The notes beneath the pieces are model-generated. The model saw only the letters and a program-made list of their open reading frames with translations, did not search any database and was not told where the DNA came from. The position numbers were made by a program, and so were the translations under genes. Below, in pieces: positions 59,629-64,000 of a stretch of 64,000 nucleotides of DNA (positions are counted from its first letter, which is position 1; each line of letters opens with the position of its first letter). This DNA comes from Dactylonectria macrodidyma (Eukaryota; Ascomycota; Sordariomycetes; Hypocreales; Nectriaceae). Location of the stretch: assembly GCA_020744425.1 (NCBI GenBank), contig JAGMUV010000003.1:2852001-2916000 (forward strand). Direction: 5' to 3'.

Positions 59629-60526
59629 CCCCTCCCAAAAACGTTCACACCCTTGCCCATCCTCATCTGATGTCATGTCTACTCCCATTCCACATCCATC
59701 ACCGCAACAACGGCCCAAAAACCACACCACAAAATCAAATCCAGCTCAATTCCATCAGCCCATCAAATGCATCACAACACACAAAGTCAAACCCACACAT
59801 TTACAAAAATCGCCAGGCCAACCATGTATGCAAGAGGTCGCCGCACACATCTCCCTAAGGTACCTAATGTCCATGGTGAAATCCAAAGTCTCGGCTTTTC
59901 TTTTCCCAATAACCCTTGGAAATGATGTGGTTCACATTCATACCGCACAGTTCGCATCCCCATCATACGAAGTTGCATCTAGAACAAAAAACGAAGAAGA
60001 CCAAGACAGTTATTGTAGACACGTCGGCAAGCGAGATTCTAGACCGAGCGCTGTTTTAGTCCCTTGCAGTTGGACCTCGTGTTGGGCCGTCTGTCGAGCA
60101 CAGCATGTACCACTTCAATTACAGGGCACGGACATATCCAGAGCATTCAACTTGCTTTTGGCATGCGCTCGTACTCTACGTAGACAGGGCCGGAGAACAA
60201 AAACTACGTGTATCAGTCTTCGCGACAATATGAAGCAATTTGGCAGATGAGTGTCTCACAGAAGCGGATGGGAAAAGGGATCTAGTGTTTCTAGTTGGGA
60301 ACAAACAATCAAGTCTGTCTTGGTATTGCGTGTGTAGTAAGCTATCTGCCAATCCATGACTCGGACGAATGCGTTGCTCCACGACCAAGTCTGTTCAGAC
60401 AGTGGCCTCATTAACAATTGATCTCACTAGCGAAAGGGGCCTGTCAAAGGCGCGTAGCGTGGATGCGTGTATGTTGTGAGGCGCCAAACGCCTATCCATT
60501 CCCCAGAAGAGAGCATTCGTGAACCC

Positions 60527-60542
60527 AAAAAAAAAAAAAAAA
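60527..60542. repeat. Homopolymer A tract, 16 bases
   Basis: Sixteen A residues (poly-T on the minus strand) about 220 bases beyond the stop codon of the Ser-rich gene, possibly within its 3' UTR. Confidence 0.85.
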
Positions 60543-60764
60543 CGAATGTCCCATGCCCAAAACTCCGTCTTCCTTTTGTGCCACCCGGTTACCCACCGGG
60601 GGAATCGATTGCGCCTTGTACCATGCCCAAAGAAAACCCAAAGAAAGATGAAGATGAAGAGAAGAAAAAGGGCATAAAGGATAAAGTCATGGAACGCCAA
60701 GATGGAGATGTTGAACCCAGTCATAATTCATACAATCAATACATGTGCGCGGTGTTAATCGTGC

Positions 60765-61949
60765 TCATGACTTTATACTCCGCCGGCGGGCGGAATTGAA
60801 GCCTTGTCTTAGGCGTTGCCGAGTACCATTGGGTGTCATCGGTGTTGCAGGTTCTGATAGGGGAGAGATGGGCGACATGGGCGTGGTTTGGGCCCTTCGC
60901 TGCGCTGACTTGACAATCTCGTGATAGGTGACCGGTCCTCGGCTGCTGAGGGGCCGGGGGGCGGGAGCTGGTTTAGACTCGGGAGCCGAAGCCTCCTCCC
61001 GGACCTTCTCCATGTGGTAGGACGGCATCATGAACGACGTGAGGTTATCCCGGGATAGAGAAGAGTGGTTCGTGTTCAGAGACGTCCTACTACGCTTCTT
61101 GACCAGGCTAAGCGTCCGCTTGAACATGCCAGTGGGAGTCTTAGGCGTCTTCATATCGCCGGCGTTTTGGTGCTCGTCTTCCCGATCAGCCTTGGTTGCG
61201 AATGGGTCGATGCTGAGGAACAGGGGCTTCTGCTTCTCGACGCGGTGGCTGGGGAGCATACTGCTCGTGCGGGGAGGGTGTAGGATAGAAGACCGCACAG
61301 AGGAGCTGGAGGGAGATGAGGAGATGGAGACCCGGCGGTCAATGATGGGGAGGGTCGACGTTCTTCGAAGGCGGCTGGGAGGTCGAGAAGAAGTCTCGCT
61401 GGAGCTAGGAGAAATGGATCGCCGGGGAAGGTTGACGATGCAAGGCTTGCCAGAGAAGACGACCGAAACGACACGGGCGGTGTCCTCTTGGCTACCCCGT
61501 CTTACAGATGATTGTTGTGAATCGTCACTGCTAGTCTCGAACTCGAAATCGGAAAAGTCATCGGCAGAAGAGGAAGCGTCCTCCTCTGAGGAAAGGTAAA
61601 CATCGTGGGGAATGGATTGGGCCGTCAAAGGTGGCGGTTGGTCCTCGGTGGCCATCTTTTGGGGGATGATGATGCCGTCGAGCATCCTTGAGGCCCGGCG
61701 GGCGCTCTTCTCAGGCAGGGCCGGGGCCTGCTCGGCGGTAGACAGTCGCTGTGGAGGCATCATATTTTGTGATAGATGTTGAAGTTTGTTTCGTGGGGTC
61801 TCGTCGGTGTCGTCGTCAGAATAAAGGGACGGCGAGGAGGGTATGGAATCTATAAGAGGATGTGGTGACTGTTGTAGACCCCGCGCAGCGGACTCTGGGA
61901 CGTGCTCCCTTGGGAGTATTTGATGGGTGACAGGCAAGGTCAAAGACAT
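60765..61949 (-). CDS. Ser/Pro/Arg-rich protein of unknown function
   Basis: A single exon of 394 residues from the ATG at 61949. The frame stays open upstream but only from a non-ATG codon. I do not recognise a family. The protein is dominated by Ser, Pro and Arg, with an acidic Ser-rich patch (DVYLSSEEDASSSADDFSDF, about residues 120-140) followed by a short hydrophobic stretch (ARVVSVVFSGKPCIVNLPRR, about 160-180). Many Ser/Thr-Pro and basic-Ser sites follow, such as TPKTPTGMFKRTLSLVKKRSR, which look like kinase targets. The C-terminus is basic (RQRLRQGFNSARRRSIKS). There is no membrane segment or signal peptide after this start. The long, biased but intact frame and the order of charged patches suggest a real, mostly disordered phosphoprotein, but similarity evidence is lacking. 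Confidence 0.72.
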   Translation of the reverse strand: MSLTLPVTHQILPREHVPESAARGLQQSPHPLIDSIPSSPSLYSDDDTDETPRNKLQHLSQNMMPPQRLSTAEQAPALPEKSARRASRMLDGIIIPQKMATEDQPPPLTAQSIPHDVYLSSEEDASSSADDFSDFEFETSSDDSQQSSVRRGSQEDTARVVSVVFSGKPCIVNLPRRSISPSSSETSSRPPSRLRRTSTLPIIDRRVSISSSPSSSSVRSSILHPPRTSSMLPSHRVEKQKPLFLSIDPFATKADREDEHQNAGDMKTPKTPTGMFKRTLSLVKKRSRTSLNTNHSSLSRDNLTSFMMPSYHMEKVREEASAPESKPAPAPRPLSSRGPVTYHEIVKSAQRRAQTTPMSPISPLSEPATPMTPNGTRQRLRQGFNSARRRSIKS

Positions 61950-64000
61950 AGCCAGGACAATATTGGATTCCCTGGCGTGAGAGGAAGTCTGAGGGAGGAA
62001 CTCAGACACCTGTACAAAGGTGTTCGGCTCTATTCTCGGATGCCCGTTGTCGAGTGACAAAGATGGGCAAGGAGAACAAATGAGATGGACAGCCAAAAGG
62101 AAAAGGGTGAAAGAATATCGAGATAGAAGAACAAGGGAATGGTGAAGCTGGATCTGCTCGACGAACACTTTACAGGAACAAGGAACAGGTGAAAGGTGAA
62201 CGGTGAACGGTTTGAATAGTGAACAAGAACAGGAGATGTTTCAATGGAGGCGGCTGGGGAGGCGGCACCAGAGCATATGTATGAAATGGAGCGGCGAGCA
62301 GCGACAGAGAAAGCGCAGCATGCAGCCAGCAGCAGGTCCCATGGTCCATACCATGCCCAAGTCCCAAGACCCATGTCGAAGGAAAGACGAGAGACCCTTG
62401 TCAGAAGCCCACTCTGTTCGACAAGCCCGCAAGCCCACTTCAAGGGCCAAGGGCGGGCCAGGCGAGCCAAGCCCAAAGGAGGAGCAAGGAGAGAGAGCAA
62501 GGAGAGCAAGGACCCCTCGCGCCCTCGTTCAACCTAACCCGTCCGCAAGTGGGTTTTGGGTGTCCACACGCCTGCCGCCACCTCCTGGGTGCCGTTGACG
62601 GGTGACGGATGACGGGTGATGGGTGGGTGTGGGAAGTTGGAAGTTGGAGAAGAGGAGGGTCCTGGCCAGTGCAAACTGTGCCGAAGACACACTGGGTACA
62701 GGGGACAGCCAGGTGGCATGGGGCCCTGGTCGCATCCATCCGGTGGGGTCGTTGCCAGTGCTGGTGCTGGCTGTTGGTGGATGCGGTGGAGGAAGAGAGC
62801 AAGCAGCCTGATGGCGGCGCCCATGAAGAGGAGAGGATGGGATTCCAACATCCATCCGTCGAACTCATCGTCGATCTTAGGATTCGAGGGATTGCCCTCT
62901 ACGGAGTAATTAAAACCTGAAGGGATATCTACCTCCCTACGTACTCACCTAAAAGGCAGCCATGTCCCAAGAGCCAGGTTCCAACTCAACTCTTGTCTTG
63001 CTTGGCACACAATAGGCTGCCCCAGGGAAGGCGTTTCATCTAAGAACAGGCCCCCAGCTGCTCATTCCAGCTTTTTGCGCCTCGGGCGTCAGAGCGTTTT
63101 GCAGCAGCGCGTCCGTCCCTCAACGTCTCAGCCAGCGGTGCACCGTGGACCATGGGCCGTGGAGCGTGGGATTTAATCGGAGGGCCATCAGTTGCGCTGG
63201 GCTTCTTCCTCCGTGGGTGAATACTTCCGTCCAAGTCGAGTCCGTCCGTCGGCACGGAGCCCATACGGAGCAAGCCCCCGGCTGAAGAAATGTCGATTAT
63301 CGATATGTGTTTCTCAACATTTCTTCCAGACGTCGAGAAGAATGCCGAAACCCCTGCTGCTGCCTCACCAGCATGCCTCCATTGTTGCCTCTCTCTACAC
63401 TAACGAAATACTTCGCATGACTCCGTAGTACGTAGATATGTCACGCAGCTGTATTACGCACTCCCCTCCCAAAACCTAGCCCCTCGGTGTTCTGGGTCCC
63501 GAGTCCTCATTGTGCGTTTCGTCCAGATACCAGAGCTTGGCTGCTGGCCCAGCTGACTGGCTGCCACATTCAGTGCCTATCCAGCGACGAGTGACGAAAG
63601 GGTGTGGCCAAGCTCCGATGCTCATTGGCTGAAGGACAGGATGGTGGACGAACTTGGGCAATGTACAGCCACCACAGCGCATGGCGCACCAGCCTCACCA
63701 AAGCCCGGATACGTTGTCACGCCCTCGCGCCTCATCAGCTCCCTCTCGTACTTTGGCCTACGTACTCTGCATCATGCCTCGCTCTGCAATGCATTATTCG
63801 GATCTCCATTCTCCGGATGCTGACAGCAGATACTCGAATTGTCTCTGCCCTGCATTGCCTCCTTTGCTGGCCGCTCTCGTCATCGACATTGCCGTCATCC
63901 AGCCCAATTCCCACTTGATTCCAGGCCAACTCTGATCCGCACTCCATGTCTTCATCCTAATTCTGGCCATAATCTTAAACACAGTCCTGGCCGCTCTCCG
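61950..64000. other. Upstream region of the Ser-rich gene and right window edge, about 2 kb
   Basis: Probably promoter and 5' UTR of the minus-strand Ser-rich gene, then further non-coding sequence. Open frames up to 159 codons overlap each other on both strands and carry no domain. CTCCGTA/TACGGAG motifs recur at about 62901 and 63420. Nothing else is supported up to the window end. Confidence 0.5.

Larger units (their letters stand above)
53993..60764. other. Gene-poor region, about 6.8 kb, no supported gene
   Basis: The start includes the glycogen synthase 3' UTR and the end should include the 3' UTR of the Ser-rich gene. In between, both strands show only short frames (the longest, 191 codons at 59675-60250, has no domain and spans low-complexity sequence). 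Visible structure: G16 at 57354, two A16 runs at 59613 and 60527, a GGTACCTTGCAGC direct repeat at about 58545-58571, and palindromic TACCTACCTAG motifs near 59115-59135. No transposon remnant was recognised. Confidence 0.55.

Noticed and set aside
59675..60250. 191-codon open frame
   Set aside because: Low-complexity start, no domain, no splice-extended homology, and it lies in what is probably spacer DNA.
1..64000. Biosynthetic gene cluster, CRISPR array, intact transposon or toxin gene
   Set aside because: No synthase, transposase, reverse transcriptase, repeat-spacer array or toxin family was recognised on either strand; the genes found are mainly housekeeping or regulatory.

Overview
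The window reads as nuclear DNA of a filamentous ascomycete, most likely a sordariomycete and plausibly of the order Hypocreales. The reasons are short GT..AG introns (mostly 46-88 nt), widely spaced genes, a fungal-only Zn(II)2Cys6 regulator, a fungal Mediator subunit 19, and dispersed TACCTAGGTA-type palindromes. I can support 14 protein genes. Exon structures were worked out by hand from splice sites; in every case the spliced exons add up to whole codons.

Left part (1-17.3 kb): a Ser/Thr-rich single-pass membrane protein (120-2039, +), a Zn2Cys6 transcription factor (7201-10158, +), Mediator subunit MED19/Rox3 (11659-12886, -) and a homeodomain transcription factor (15231-17266, -). Long non-coding stretches separate them. 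From 17.3 to 26.8 kb there are about 9.5 kb with no gene I can support, only simple repeats, palindromes and a 77-bp foldback sequence.

Middle part (26.8-54 kb) is gene-rich and mostly housekeeping: mitochondrial 3-hydroxyacyl-CoA dehydrogenase, the replication-fork protection factor Tof1/Swi1, a Bor1-type anion/borate transporter, a mitochondrial m-AAA protease, a HemK/PrmC-type glutamine methyltransferase (Mtq1-like), RNA polymerase II subunit RPB11, LSm5, a DEDDy-type RNase D-like 3'-5' exonuclease, the ribosome-assembly WD40 protein Ytm1, and glycogen synthase. Five neighbours in a row (40.6-48.0 kb) act in transcription, RNA processing/decay, ribosome assembly or translation termination. 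They are arranged as divergent and convergent pairs with short spacers.

Right part (54-64 kb) has another gene-poor stretch of about 6.8 kb and one Ser-rich protein of unknown function (60765-61949, -). No tRNA, rRNA, CRISPR array, intact transposon, biosynthetic cluster or toxin gene was found. I do not see a convincing new biological system. The more interesting points are structural: stop-free introns of 3n length, a 688-nt first intron in RPB11, a six-exon LSm5, paired hairpins in the YTM1 leader, and the dispersed palindrome family.
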